In this document: piece by piece, positions 1 through 5,163 of the stretch
Position numbering within the stretch: position 1 is the first letter of the stretch
How the letters are laid out: each line of letters opens with the position of its first letter
From: an uncultured Actinomyces sp.
GTDB taxonomy: Bacteria > Actinomycetota > Actinomycetes > Actinomycetales > Actinomycetaceae
NCBI GenBank assembly: GCA_938022345.1
Contig: CALIEP010000287.1
Span: 1-7,299 of the forward strand
Length of the DNA: 7,299 nt
Reading direction: 5' to 3'
Notes under the pieces: model-generated
Told to the model about the DNA's origin: nothing
Database searches by the model: none
The model's input: only the letters and a program-made list of their open reading frames with translations
Program-made: the position numbers and the translations under genes

Positions 1-541
1 CAAGGTTCGTACGCGCTCTTACCTTGATTCGTAGCTGGCCTTCCTTGAAGTTAAGACCCGAGGCCCGCGCTGGCACACCATCAAGAAGCGCTTGGCCTAC
101 GACTTCGCTCAGGCTGAGCGGATGGAACTCAGTCGCGAGGGCCGGCTTTGGGTGGCCGAAAGGCTCGAGGCCGCTCAGTGCTTTGACGGCGTTGGTCGGG
201 TTGAGTCACTGGTCCCCGTGCTCTCAGGAACCTACACGCGTTCAACGCTTCTCATGGCAGGCGGCCAGGGGCGAGCGACGATTGACACCGATCTGAACTG
301 GGACTCATGGGGACATGAGCTTCAAGCTCCCCACATTGCGATCATTGAGACCAAGTCTGGCGCGGCTCCGTCTGAGCTGGACCGATTGCTGTGGGCAAAC
401 AGGATCCGGCCGTCGCGTATCTCGAAGTACGCGACTGCGATGGCTCTGCTGACACCGGACTTGCAGACAAATCGGTGGACTCGCGTGATCGATCGTTTCT
501 TCACGATGAGGCCGACGGTTCAGCAGGCACTTGCCGCATGA
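1..541 (+). pseudogene. VTC-domain polyphosphate polymerase, 3' part, interrupted by an in-frame TAG
   Basis: This is the C-terminal portion of a VTC-domain protein, a family that makes polyphosphate from nucleotide triphosphate inside a tunnel lined with basic residues. Family-type motifs appear in order in one frame: Arg-Thr-Arg (codons at 8-16), Leu-Glu-Val-Lys (44-55), Lys-Lys-Arg (83-91), then Tyr-Thr-Arg, Arg-Ala-Thr-Ile-Asp, Ile-Ile-Glu-Thr-Lys and Ser-Lys-Tyr, ending at TGA 539-541. The reading frame is broken by TAG at 32-34, between Asp-Ser and Leu-Ala-Phe-Leu-Glu-Val-Lys, where relatives run straight through. CAG to TAG would be a one-base change. A restart at TTG 92 would give 149 residues, but it has no convincing ribosome binding site and would lack the Arg-x-Arg, Glu-Val-Lys and Lys-Lys-Arg strands, so it is unlikely to be active. 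The 5' end is outside the window. The family call is confident. Calling it a pseudogene rather than a sequence error or a suppressed stop is an inference. Confidence 0.75.
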
Positions 542-547
542 GCAGAC

Positions 548-616
548 CGCGGGATTGATCCCGTAACAAGCTGTCCCGCGAAGTGTGCGTGATGACCCAG
601 AGGTGCTGCGCGGGAC
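548..616 (+). promoter_or_regulatory. Mutually exclusive inverted repeats between the VTC gene and ridA
   Basis: TCCCGCG at 574-580 can pair with CGCGGGA at 548-554. It can instead pair as GTCCCGCG (573-580) with CGCGGGAC (609-616), a perfect 8-bp stem. A third option is the small hairpin CGGGA (550-554) with TCCCG (559-563). These pairings cannot all form at once. The layout resembles an attenuator or simply a degenerate terminator region. I do not recognise a known riboswitch class. Confidence 0.35.
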
Positions 617-622
617 TAGGCT
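617..622 (+). promoter_or_regulatory. Candidate -10 element for ridA
   Basis: TAGGCT fits the actinobacterial TANNNT consensus and is the same hexamer used upstream of hemH (2177-2182). The best -35 is weak: ATGACC at 592-597, with a long 19-base spacer. Transcription would start near 629, inside the 621-651 hairpin, so transcripts from this promoter would lack the full stem while read-through from upstream would contain it. Confidence 0.3.
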
Positions 623-651
623 GGGGGGTGTGGAAATTCCACGCCCCCCAG
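621..651 (+). terminator. Strong hairpin upstream of ridA, possible terminator of the VTC transcript
   Basis: CTGGGGGGTGTGGAA (621-635) pairs with TTCCACGCCCCCCAG (637-651) over 15 positions, with a single T-G wobble and one base between the arms. In RNA the loop would open to about five bases. No clean T-run follows (TTCTGATGTG), so it is not a textbook intrinsic terminator. It stands 24 bases before the ridA start and could instead be a leader structure. Confidence 0.5.
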
Positions 652-675
652 TTCTGATGTGATCGTGAGGAAAAA

Positions 676-1140
676 ATGACACTGCCTTCGGAGAAACTTG
701 CTGAGCTTGGCCTTGAACTGCCTGAGGTTGCCAAGCCTGTTGCCGCCTATGTCCCTGCCATTGAGGATCGCGGTGTTGTGCGCACCTCCGGTCAACTTCC
801 CCTGGAAAATGGCGAGTTGGCTTGCATTGGTGCGGTTGGTGAAGATGGTGCGGATCCCGAAGACGCGTACGAGGCCGCGCGGATTTGTGCGTTAAACGCA
901 ATGGCGGCTGCAGCTGCAGTTGCTGGCGGTGTGGATCGTCTGGCCTCGGTAGTTAAGGTGACTGCCTTTGTTGCGTCCTTGCCGAACTTCTACGGACAAG
1001 CTGCTGTGGTTAATGGAGCATCTGAACTGCTGGGCGAGGTTTTTGGCTCGCAGCACGCGCGTTCAGCTGTGGGTGTTGCAGCCTTGCCGCTGAATGCCTC
1101 GGTTGAGGTCGAGGTGGAGTTCGCGCTCCGATCCAAGTGA
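676..1140 (+). CDS. RidA family protein (YjgF/YER057c/UK114), probable reactive imine deaminase
   Basis: The protein has 154 residues and matches the longer Rid subgroup found in many bacteria. RidA enzymes are small cytosolic homotrimers that hydrolyse reactive enamine/imine intermediates released by PLP enzymes, protecting other enzymes from damage. Family features seen here are a Gly-Gln-Leu-Pro strand near residues 39-42, a long Ala-rich helix around 64-84, and the C-terminal block His-Ala-Arg-Ser with Arg129. This is the position of the arginine that binds the substrate carboxylate in active members. It is followed by Leu-Pro-Leu-Asn-Ala and a Val-Glu repeat strand (143-148). ATG 676 is preceded by GAGG at 667-670 with a five-base spacer, which fixes the start. 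It lies downstream of the broken VTC gene but behind a hairpin, so it probably has its own promoter. Rid subfamilies differ in activity, so the precise substrate is unknown. Confidence 0.88.
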   Translation: MTLPSEKLAELGLELPEVAKPVAAYVPAIEDRGVVRTSGQLPLENGELACIGAVGEDGADPEDAYEAARICALNAMAAAAAVAGGVDRLASVVKVTAFVASLPNFYGQAAVVNGASELLGEVFGSQHARSAVGVAALPLNASVEVEVEFALRSK

Positions 1141-1174
1141 ATGGGATCGCTCAGCGCTCTATTTAGCAAGGATT

Positions 1175-1221
1175 TAAACTGAAATAAAGGTTTGCGTGCG
1201 GGCGTTCCTGTGAATACCCGC
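1175..1221 (+). promoter_or_regulatory. Candidate -10 and leader hairpin before the Cys/His-repeat gene
   Basis: TAAACT (1175-1180) matches TANNNT, but no good -35 is visible. Further on, 1198-1207 pairs with 1212-1221 (10 positions, one mismatch and one G-U) around a four-base loop, CTGT. With no T-run after it, this is either a weak ridA terminator or a leader element of the next gene. Confidence 0.3.
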
Positions 1222-1255
1222 TGGTTAACAGCTTTATTCCAAGGAAGAGGACGAA

Positions 1256-1840
1256 ATGACAGAGACTTTGCCCGAGGCAGCAGCGCCGGGAACTGGACAG
1301 CAATTCAAGCTGGTTGACGTATCGACCACCCCCTCTGAGGGCGGCTGCGGTTGTGGTTGTGGCGGCCACGGAAAGAAGGAACAGGCTGCTCCTGCAGCAT
1401 CTGCACCCGAGTCGCACGGAGGCTGTGGCTGCGGCGGGCACGGGCATAAGGCCGAGGCTGCCCCTGCCCGTGAATCACATGGCGGTTGTGGTTGTGGCGG
1501 ACATGGACACGATGCTCAGGAAGCTCCAAAGGCTGAGGCAGCTGCTCACGGGGGCTGCGGTTGCGGTGATCACGGCCAGGGAACAGCGCACGTTGTATCG
1601 CAGGATCCCGCCGTTCGTGAGGACGAGCTTGTTATTCATTCCCTGCCTAAGGTTGTTCGCCATGCTCTGCTCTTTGCTGCGATGGATAACCTCCCGCTTG
1701 GCGCATCGCTGATTGTTGTTGCTCCGCATCAGCCTGTCCCGCTGTTCAACTACCTGCAGGAAAGTGAATCGCACTACCGCGTTGAGACCATCGAGACCGG
1801 TCCGGTCGACTGGCGCTACCGCGTGACACGTCTGTCCTGA
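1256..1840 (+). CDS. Cys/His-rich repeat protein with C-terminal DUF2249 domain, putative metal-binding protein
   Basis: The protein has 194 residues and two parts. Residues about 29-107 carry four spaced units of the form (His)-Gly-Gly-Cys-Gly-Cys-Gly-Gly-His-Gly-(His). The cysteines are C31/C33/C35, C57/C59, C78/C80 and C101/C103, flanked by H38, H54, H62, H64, H75, H83, H85, H98 and H106. The units are joined by Ala/Glu/Pro/Lys-rich linkers of the kind expected to be flexible. Residues about 124-194 look like a DUF2249 domain: Leu-Pro-Lys-Val-Val-Arg, a Leu-Pro-Leu-Gly-Ala turn, a His-Gln-Pro-Val-Pro-Leu motif at 158-163, and a final Trp-Arg-Tyr-Arg-Val strand. I see no signal peptide or membrane segment, so it is probably cytosolic. 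ATG 1256 has AGGAAGAGG at 1242-1250 with a five-base spacer. The Cys-x-Cys and His clusters strongly suggest metal storage or delivery, but the metal and partner cannot be read from the sequence. DUF2249 proteins have no settled function. A strong terminator follows. Confidence 0.85.
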   Translation: MTETLPEAAAPGTGQQFKLVDVSTTPSEGGCGCGCGGHGKKEQAAPAASAPESHGGCGCGGHGHKAEAAPARESHGGCGCGGHGHDAQEAPKAEAAAHGGCGCGDHGQGTAHVVSQDPAVREDELVIHSLPKVVRHALLFAAMDNLPLGASLIVVAPHQPVPLFNYLQESESHYRVETIETGPVDWRYRVTRLS

Positions 1841-1854
1841 TCTTCGGACGCTTT

Positions 1855-1891
1855 ATGCCCGCGAGCCCCGCGCTCGCGGGCATTTTAGTTT
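1855..1891 (+). terminator. Rho-independent terminator of the Cys/His-DUF2249 gene
   Basis: ATGCCCGCGAGC (1855-1866) pairs perfectly with GCTCGCGGGCAT (1872-1883) around a five-base loop. TTTTAGTTT follows (ending at 1891). It begins 15 bases after the stop codon. Confidence 0.93.
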
Positions 1892-1895
1892 CAAT

Positions 1896-1942
1896 AAAAA
1901 AGCCCGAGATATCAACGAGGTTTTCGCTGATATCTCGGGCTT
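1896..1942 (-). terminator. Rho-independent terminator of tRNA-Thr (minus strand)
   Basis: AAGCCCGAGATATCA (1900-1914) and TGATATCTCGGGCTT (1928-1942) form a perfect 15-bp stem. On the minus strand the stem runs straight into a T-run (the A-run at 1896-1901), which gives the direction. It starts only five bases after the tRNA 3' end and is back to back with the terminator at 1855-1891. On the + strand it could act as a second barrier to transcription towards hemH. Confidence 0.9.
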
Positions 1943-1947
1943 GTCTG

Positions 1948-2020
1948 AGCCGCCTGTGGGAATCGAACCCACGACCTATTCATTACGAGTGAATCGCTCT
2001 GCCGACTGAGCTAAGGCGGC
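1948..2020 (-). tRNA. tRNA-Thr (anticodon CGU)
   Basis: On the minus strand all arms fold: acceptor GCCGCCT/AGGCGGC (7 bp), D stem GCTC/GAGC, anticodon stem ATTCA/TGAAT, and T stem GTGGG/CCCAC with the TTCGATT loop. The anticodon loop CTCGTAA places CGT at 34-36, reading the Thr codon ACG. Base 1948 would be the discriminator U73. The following bases are CAG, so CCA is not encoded and must be added enzymatically. The gene is monocistronic with a private terminator. Confidence 0.95.
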
Positions 2021-2131
2021 CGGGCTTATCTGCACTTCACTACTGAGGTGGAGAAAAGCTACCTGAAGTACTTTAGCGGTTACTACTTGTGAGAAGCAAA
2101 CGTTTCGTGACAGAGGTGATGTGGGATTACC

Positions 2132-2147
2132 CGCACAGCAATGTGCG
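2132..2147 (+). promoter_or_regulatory. Inverted repeat upstream of the hemH promoter, candidate operator
   Basis: CGCACA (2132-2137) and TGTGCG (2142-2147) are perfect inverted arms around GCAA. The repeat lies just upstream of the predicted -35 region, where an activator or repressor could bind. No specific regulator is identifiable. The rest of the 2021-2187 gap shows no gene. Confidence 0.3.
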
Positions 2148-2153
2148 ATACAT

Positions 2154-2182
2154 GAGTCAGATCGCCCGGCGAATGTTAGGCT
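2154..2182 (+). promoter_or_regulatory. hemH promoter arranged for a leaderless transcript
   Basis: The -10 element TAGGCT (2177-2182) is followed by five bases and then GTG 2188, so transcription would begin at or within a base of the start codon. The -35 GAGTCA (2154-2159) is weak, with a 17-base spacer. No Shine-Dalgarno sequence precedes GTG 2188, consistent with leaderless translation. Confidence 0.6.
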
Positions 2183-2187
2183 AAATT

Positions 2188-3228
2188 GTGTTGACAGAAG
2201 ATGACGAAAAGTCAGAAAACCCGGCTGAGATCCCCGTAGTGCTCCTGGTTAACCTTGGCACTCCCGAATCGCCCAGCCCCAGCGATATTCGCCGTTTTTT
2301 GCGTGAATTTCTGAGTGATCGTCGAGTAATTGAACTTCATCCTCTGATCTGGAAGCCAGTTCTTGAAGGCGTGATTCTTCCTTTCCGCCCCTCTCGAGTC
2401 GCACCAAACTATCGTTCGATTTGGACTGAGCATGGTTCGCCGCTCATGGCGTATTCCATCGCCCAAGCCGAATCTCTTTCAGAGCTGCTTGGTGGTCAAG
2501 CGAAAGTTGCGCTCGCTATGCGCTACGGAAAGCCCTCTATTGAGAGCGTCCTTGATGATGTGTTCGCGAAGGGGCATCGTCGCGTCCTTCTACTTCCCGC
2601 CTATCCGCAATATGCCGCGTCATCTGCGGGAACAGTCACTGACGCATTAGCGCGCTACATCCTGAAACGTCGCAATCATATGGAAGTGCGCACGATCCGT
2701 TCGTTCCCTACGGAACCCGCCTATATTGAAGCCCTAGCCTGCGCTATCGAGGAAGATTGGGCACGCCGAGGTCGCCCTGATTTCGCATCTGGAGACCAGC
2801 TCCTTGCGTCTTTCCATTCCATCCCTCAGAAAATGCATGATGCGGGTGATCCCTATAAGCATGAGTGTGTGGCGACGGCAAATGCACTCCGAGCGCGCTT
2901 AAATCTCGACGAAGACCAGCTTCTAGTGACTTTCCAATCGGTTTTTGGGCCCGCGAAATGGTTGGGGCCGGCGACCATCGATACCGTCGCAGAGCTTGCT
3001 CGTCGTGGAACCCGACGTCTTGATGTCATTTGCCCTGGCTTTATGACGGATTGCTTGGAAACCGTTGATGAGATTGCAAAGCTCAACCGTGATGCTTTCC
3101 TCGAAGCCGGCGGCACGGACTTTACCTATATTCCTTGGGGTAATGCATCTGCCGGTGCCGTTGATACTTTGGGTGCGCTTGCCCGTCGTGGCTTAGCGGG
3201 TTGGGTTAATTTCCCTGACGAGGCTTAG
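2188..3228 (+). CDS. hemH: Ferrochelatase, proteobacterial-like
   Basis: This 346-residue protein inserts Fe2+ into a porphyrin to make haem. Conserved blocks are Leu-Val-Asn-Leu-Gly-Thr-Pro (20-26), Phe-Leu-Ser-Asp-Arg-Arg-Val (41-47), Gly-Ser-Pro-Leu-Met (83-87), Tyr-Pro-Gln-Tyr (139-142), Ser-Phe-His-Ser-Ile-Pro with the catalytic-type His210, Thr-Phe-Gln-Ser-Val-Phe-Gly (248-254), and Cys-Pro-Gly-Phe-Met-Thr-Asp-Cys-Leu-Glu-Thr with Glu291. The N-terminal half follows the Escherichia coli HemH pattern closely (Phe-Leu-Ser-Asp-Arg-Arg, Gly-Val-Ile-Leu-Pro, Ile-Trp). It does not resemble the usual actinobacterial coproporphyrin ferrochelatase, which opens with a Ser-Phe-Gly-Gly-Pro-Glu motif. 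The C-terminus has no cysteines after C289, so the [2Fe-2S] cluster of many actinobacterial enzymes is probably absent. Start GTG 2188 was chosen for frame and promoter position; there is no Shine-Dalgarno. Its stop overlaps the stop of the opposing clc gene. No other haem gene lies in the window. Confidence 0.95.
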   Translation: MLTEDDEKSENPAEIPVVLLVNLGTPESPSPSDIRRFLREFLSDRRVIELHPLIWKPVLEGVILPFRPSRVAPNYRSIWTEHGSPLMAYSIAQAESLSELLGGQAKVALAMRYGKPSIESVLDDVFAKGHRRVLLLPAYPQYAASSAGTVTDALARYILKRRNHMEVRTIRSFPTEPAYIEALACAIEEDWARRGRPDFASGDQLLASFHSIPQKMHDAGDPYKHECVATANALRARLNLDEDQLLVTFQSVFGPAKWLGPATIDTVAELARRGTRRLDVICPGFMTDCLETVDEIAKLNRDAFLEAGGTDFTYIPWGNASAGAVDTLGALARRGLAGWVNFPDEA

Positions 3229-4538
3229 GCGCTTCTGTGCTCGCGCCATTTGTTCCAGATGCGCGCCGCGCCAACCCCAAGTCCCAGTGCGATGACGGTG
3301 GGCACAAGCAAGGTTGCGCCTCGGTGTGTAAATTCAATAACCAAGCACAGCGCCGTCAGTGGTGCGCTCATTGATGTGCCAAGAACGACCACGGCGCCGA
3401 TGAAGGCGAAGCAAACGATCGCGGTTGTGTCGCCGGGGTAGATGTAGGACCAGAGAATCCCCAGAATCGCACCGCTAGATGCGCCTAGTGCAAGACCGGG
3501 GGTAAGAGTTCCACCCCATGCGCCTGAGCGAATAGTGGCAAGCGTTCCGATAAGTTTGGTGAATCCGTCGATCGCAAGAGAAGCGAGTAACGCGACTCCG
3601 ATTCCCGCAGCCGCGCGTCCTCCCTGTCCTAAAACAGCTCCATCAAAAGCAAGCTGAGCGGTCGATTGTCCGTTTCCGGCGATTGATGGAACCCAGACAG
3701 TGATCACTCCAATGAGGGTGAAGGTCGGAATCATCCAGACAAGAAGCCGCCAACCGGTGGGACGCGCAGCAGAACACGTTGAAACGGCGCTCTTGAAGAG
3801 GACTCCGATGATTCCAAGAAGAGGTCCAATGACGACTGCCCACAGTGTTAGTGATGCGGTTGGAAGGAGCTGGGCAGCTTCGGGAAGCGTGTAGAAAGGA
3901 TCGCTTCGAACCCAGCCGTGTGCGACGAGGACTGCTCCGCCACTGATGATCAGTGCGGGCCATACCGCGCTGGCTGTGACCTCGATTAGAAGAATTTCAA
4001 GTGCGAATACCGCTCCCGATAGAGGGAGCGAATAGACTGCAGCAAGACCTGCACCGGCAGCGCATCCGACAATAATTCGGCGCTGCTCAGGTGGAAGGTA
4101 AAGAAAATCCGCGATCTTTCCGCCCAGGGAGGCGCTGATTTCGCGAGGTGCAACTTCGCGACCGATAGAAGCGCCCATTCCGACAATGATGATCTGGTTA
4201 ATCGCGTGCCAGAAAGTCAGGAGAATTGGCATCTTCTGGCCATTCACCGCTTTGGGAAGCGAGACTGGTTTACCCCCGGCGCGCGCATAGAGATACCAGG
4301 AAATTCCTCCAACGAGGCCTGCTCCCCCCAATGCGCAAATCCTGTGCCACCAAGGGACTGAGGAAATTGCCTGAAGAAGTGTGCCGCTTGCGTCACCGAA
4401 GACGAGGCCCTCGATCAGGTGGAGAAGATGCGAACACCCGGCACCAACTAGCCCTGCCACTATTGCGGTAAGGAATACCGCTAGCCCCATGCGGATACGG
4501 GGCGAGAGTCGAGAGATTGGTAAACCGGGTGTGCTCAC
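3225..4538 (-). CDS. ClC-family chloride channel or Cl-/H+ antiporter
   Basis: This 437-residue polytopic membrane protein contains only the transmembrane ClC core, with no C-terminal CBS domains. Hallmarks are Met-Gly-Ala-Ser-Ile-Gly-Arg-Glu-Val-Ala-Pro (121-131), in which Glu128 occupies the gating-glutamate position of the Gly-Arg-Glu-x-x-Pro loop. Others are Leu-Pro-Leu-Ser-Gly-Ala-Val-Phe-Ala-Leu-Glu (171-181), Gly-Gly-Thr-Leu-Thr-Pro-Gly-Leu-Ala-Leu-Gly (342-352), and a Met-Ser-Ala-Pro-Leu-Thr-Ala helix start (390-396). The usual Gly-Ser-Gly-Ile-Pro anion motif is not intact; the nearest match is Val-Ser-Leu-Pro at 92-95. After Glu181 comes Ile, where many exchangers have a second Glu for protons, so coupling is uncertain. 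The start is GTG (4536-4538), with no Shine-Dalgarno in the 14-base gap after marR. Translational coupling or a near-leaderless transcript from the -10 at 4547-4552 would explain this. It is likely co-transcribed with marR. Confidence 0.88.
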   Translation of the reverse strand: MSTPGLPISRLSPRIRMGLAVFLTAIVAGLVGAGCSHLLHLIEGLVFGDASGTLLQAISSVPWWHRICALGGAGLVGGISWYLYARAGGKPVSLPKAVNGQKMPILLTFWHAINQIIIVGMGASIGREVAPREISASLGGKIADFLYLPPEQRRIIVGCAAGAGLAAVYSLPLSGAVFALEILLIEVTASAVWPALIISGGAVLVAHGWVRSDPFYTLPEAAQLLPTASLTLWAVVIGPLLGIIGVLFKSAVSTCSAARPTGWRLLVWMIPTFTLIGVITVWVPSIAGNGQSTAQLAFDGAVLGQGGRAAAGIGVALLASLAIDGFTKLIGTLATIRSGAWGGTLTPGLALGASSGAILGILWSYIYPGDTTAIVCFAFIGAVVVLGTSMSAPLTALCLVIEFTHRGATLLVPTVIALGLGVGAARIWNKWREHRSA

Positions 4539-4539
4539 A

Positions 4540-4575
4540 CTAGTTGAGATTACTAGCGCTTATCGACTTCATCCA
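4540..4575 (-). promoter_or_regulatory. Candidate clc promoter with overlapping inverted repeat
   Basis: On the minus strand TAATCT (4552 down to 4547) fits a -10 element, with TGGATG (4575 to 4570) as a weak -35 at 17 bases. A start one or two bases before GTG 4538 is predicted. The arms CTAGT (4540-4544) and ACTAG (4552-4556), seven bases apart, enclose the -10. This is a possible binding site for the upstream MarR protein. Confidence 0.35.
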
Positions 4576-5005
4576 AGCGAGTATTAACGTCTGAACCAAC
4601 GCGGATCAACACGTTGAGATCTTCATCAGAGATGTCGTCGCTAATAATGTCGCGCAGAAGTGCTCGCTCAGCCTGTTGGGCGGAGGTGACGAGTTTCTTG
4701 CCTGCATCGGTGATGGTGATTGTGCCACCGCGACGATCGAATTCGTAGGGGGTACGAACGATGAGATCGCGATCGGCCAGACGACGATAGGTGTGTGTCA
4801 GACGCGAAGGACTAAAAATGACCGATTGGGCAAGTTCTCCCATGCGGATTCCAATTTTGCCGGCTGAAGCGACCTCATCGAGGACGCGATATTCGCCGAG
4901 TGAAAGTCCGAACTCGCGCTTGAGCGTTGACTCCAGAGCCGCAGAAGCCCTAGTGATAGTAATGAAAAACTGTTCGATCTCGCGAGCCCGCTTTGCTTGG
5001 TTCAT
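4553..5005 (-). CDS. MarR-family winged-helix transcriptional regulator
   Basis: This 150-residue protein has the MarR layout: an N-terminal dimerisation helix (about 5-30), then Leu-Gly-Glu-Tyr-Arg-Val-Leu-Asp-Glu-Val (36-45). Next come a helix-turn-helix with Met-Gly-Glu-Leu-Ala-Gln-Ser-Val (55-62) and recognition helix Ser-Pro-Ser-Arg-Leu-Thr-His-Thr-Tyr-Arg-Arg-Leu (65-76). The wing contains Glu-Phe-Asp-Arg-Arg-Gly (88-93), and a C-terminal helix completes dimerisation. Asp-Arg-Arg-Gly corresponds to the family's conserved wing Asp-x-Arg-Gly. MarR proteins are dimeric, usually repressors relieved by small phenolic ligands, oxidation or metals; the ligand here is unknown. ATG 5003-5005 has GGAG at 5013-5016 (minus strand), seven bases away. 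The clc gene follows after 14 bases in the same direction, which suggests MarR controls it and probably itself. lsr2 diverges from it across about 230 bases. Confidence 0.92.
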   Translation of the reverse strand: MNQAKRAREIEQFFITITRASAALESTLKREFGLSLGEYRVLDEVASAGKIGIRMGELAQSVIFSPSRLTHTYRRLADRDLIVRTPYEFDRRGGTITITDAGKKLVTSAQQAERALLRDIISDDISDEDLNVLIRVGSDVNTRLDEVDKR

Positions 5006-5055
5006 GTCCCTTCTCCGTTTTAGCCTTCATCGTCGAGGTTCTCTAACAAAAGGAC

Positions 5056-5084
5056 AGTTTATAGGTTTTGATCAGGCCAGACAA
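5056..5084 (-). promoter_or_regulatory. marR promoter
   Basis: On the minus strand the -35 TTGTCT (5084 to 5079) and -10 TAAACT (5061 to 5056) are separated by exactly 17 bases. The expected start is near 5049, giving a leader of about 45 bases before ATG 5005. This is the best-formed promoter in the window. Confidence 0.6.
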
Positions 5085-5113
5085 CGCTTGAATTGAAAAT
5101 GAGACAGGCAATT

Positions 5114-5143
5114 TTGAGGGTATAGGAGATTAATAGTTAATAT
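5114..5143 (+). promoter_or_regulatory. Candidate lsr2 promoter with palindrome in the spacer/-10
   Basis: TTGAGG (5114-5119) and TAATAT (5138-5143) are 18 bases apart, predicting a start near 5150 and a leader of about 90 bases. The perfect palindrome ATTAA-TAG-TTAAT (5129-5141) overlaps the -10. In this AT-rich spacer it may serve as an operator for Lsr2 itself or for the divergent MarR. Confidence 0.4.
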
Positions 5144-5163
5144 CGAAAATGTGATAGCGTGGT

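Noticed and set aside
305..901. Long minus-strand open frame of 198 codons across the VTC and ridA genes
   Set aside because: It runs opposite two recognisable coding regions and an intergenic hairpin. The product is full of Arg/His/Pro/Gln with no family likeness.
1340..1580. Repeated DNA units of about 60-70 bases, considered as a CRISPR or non-coding repeat
   Set aside because: The repeats are in frame, vary at third codon positions and encode the Cys/His units, so they are protein-level repeats.
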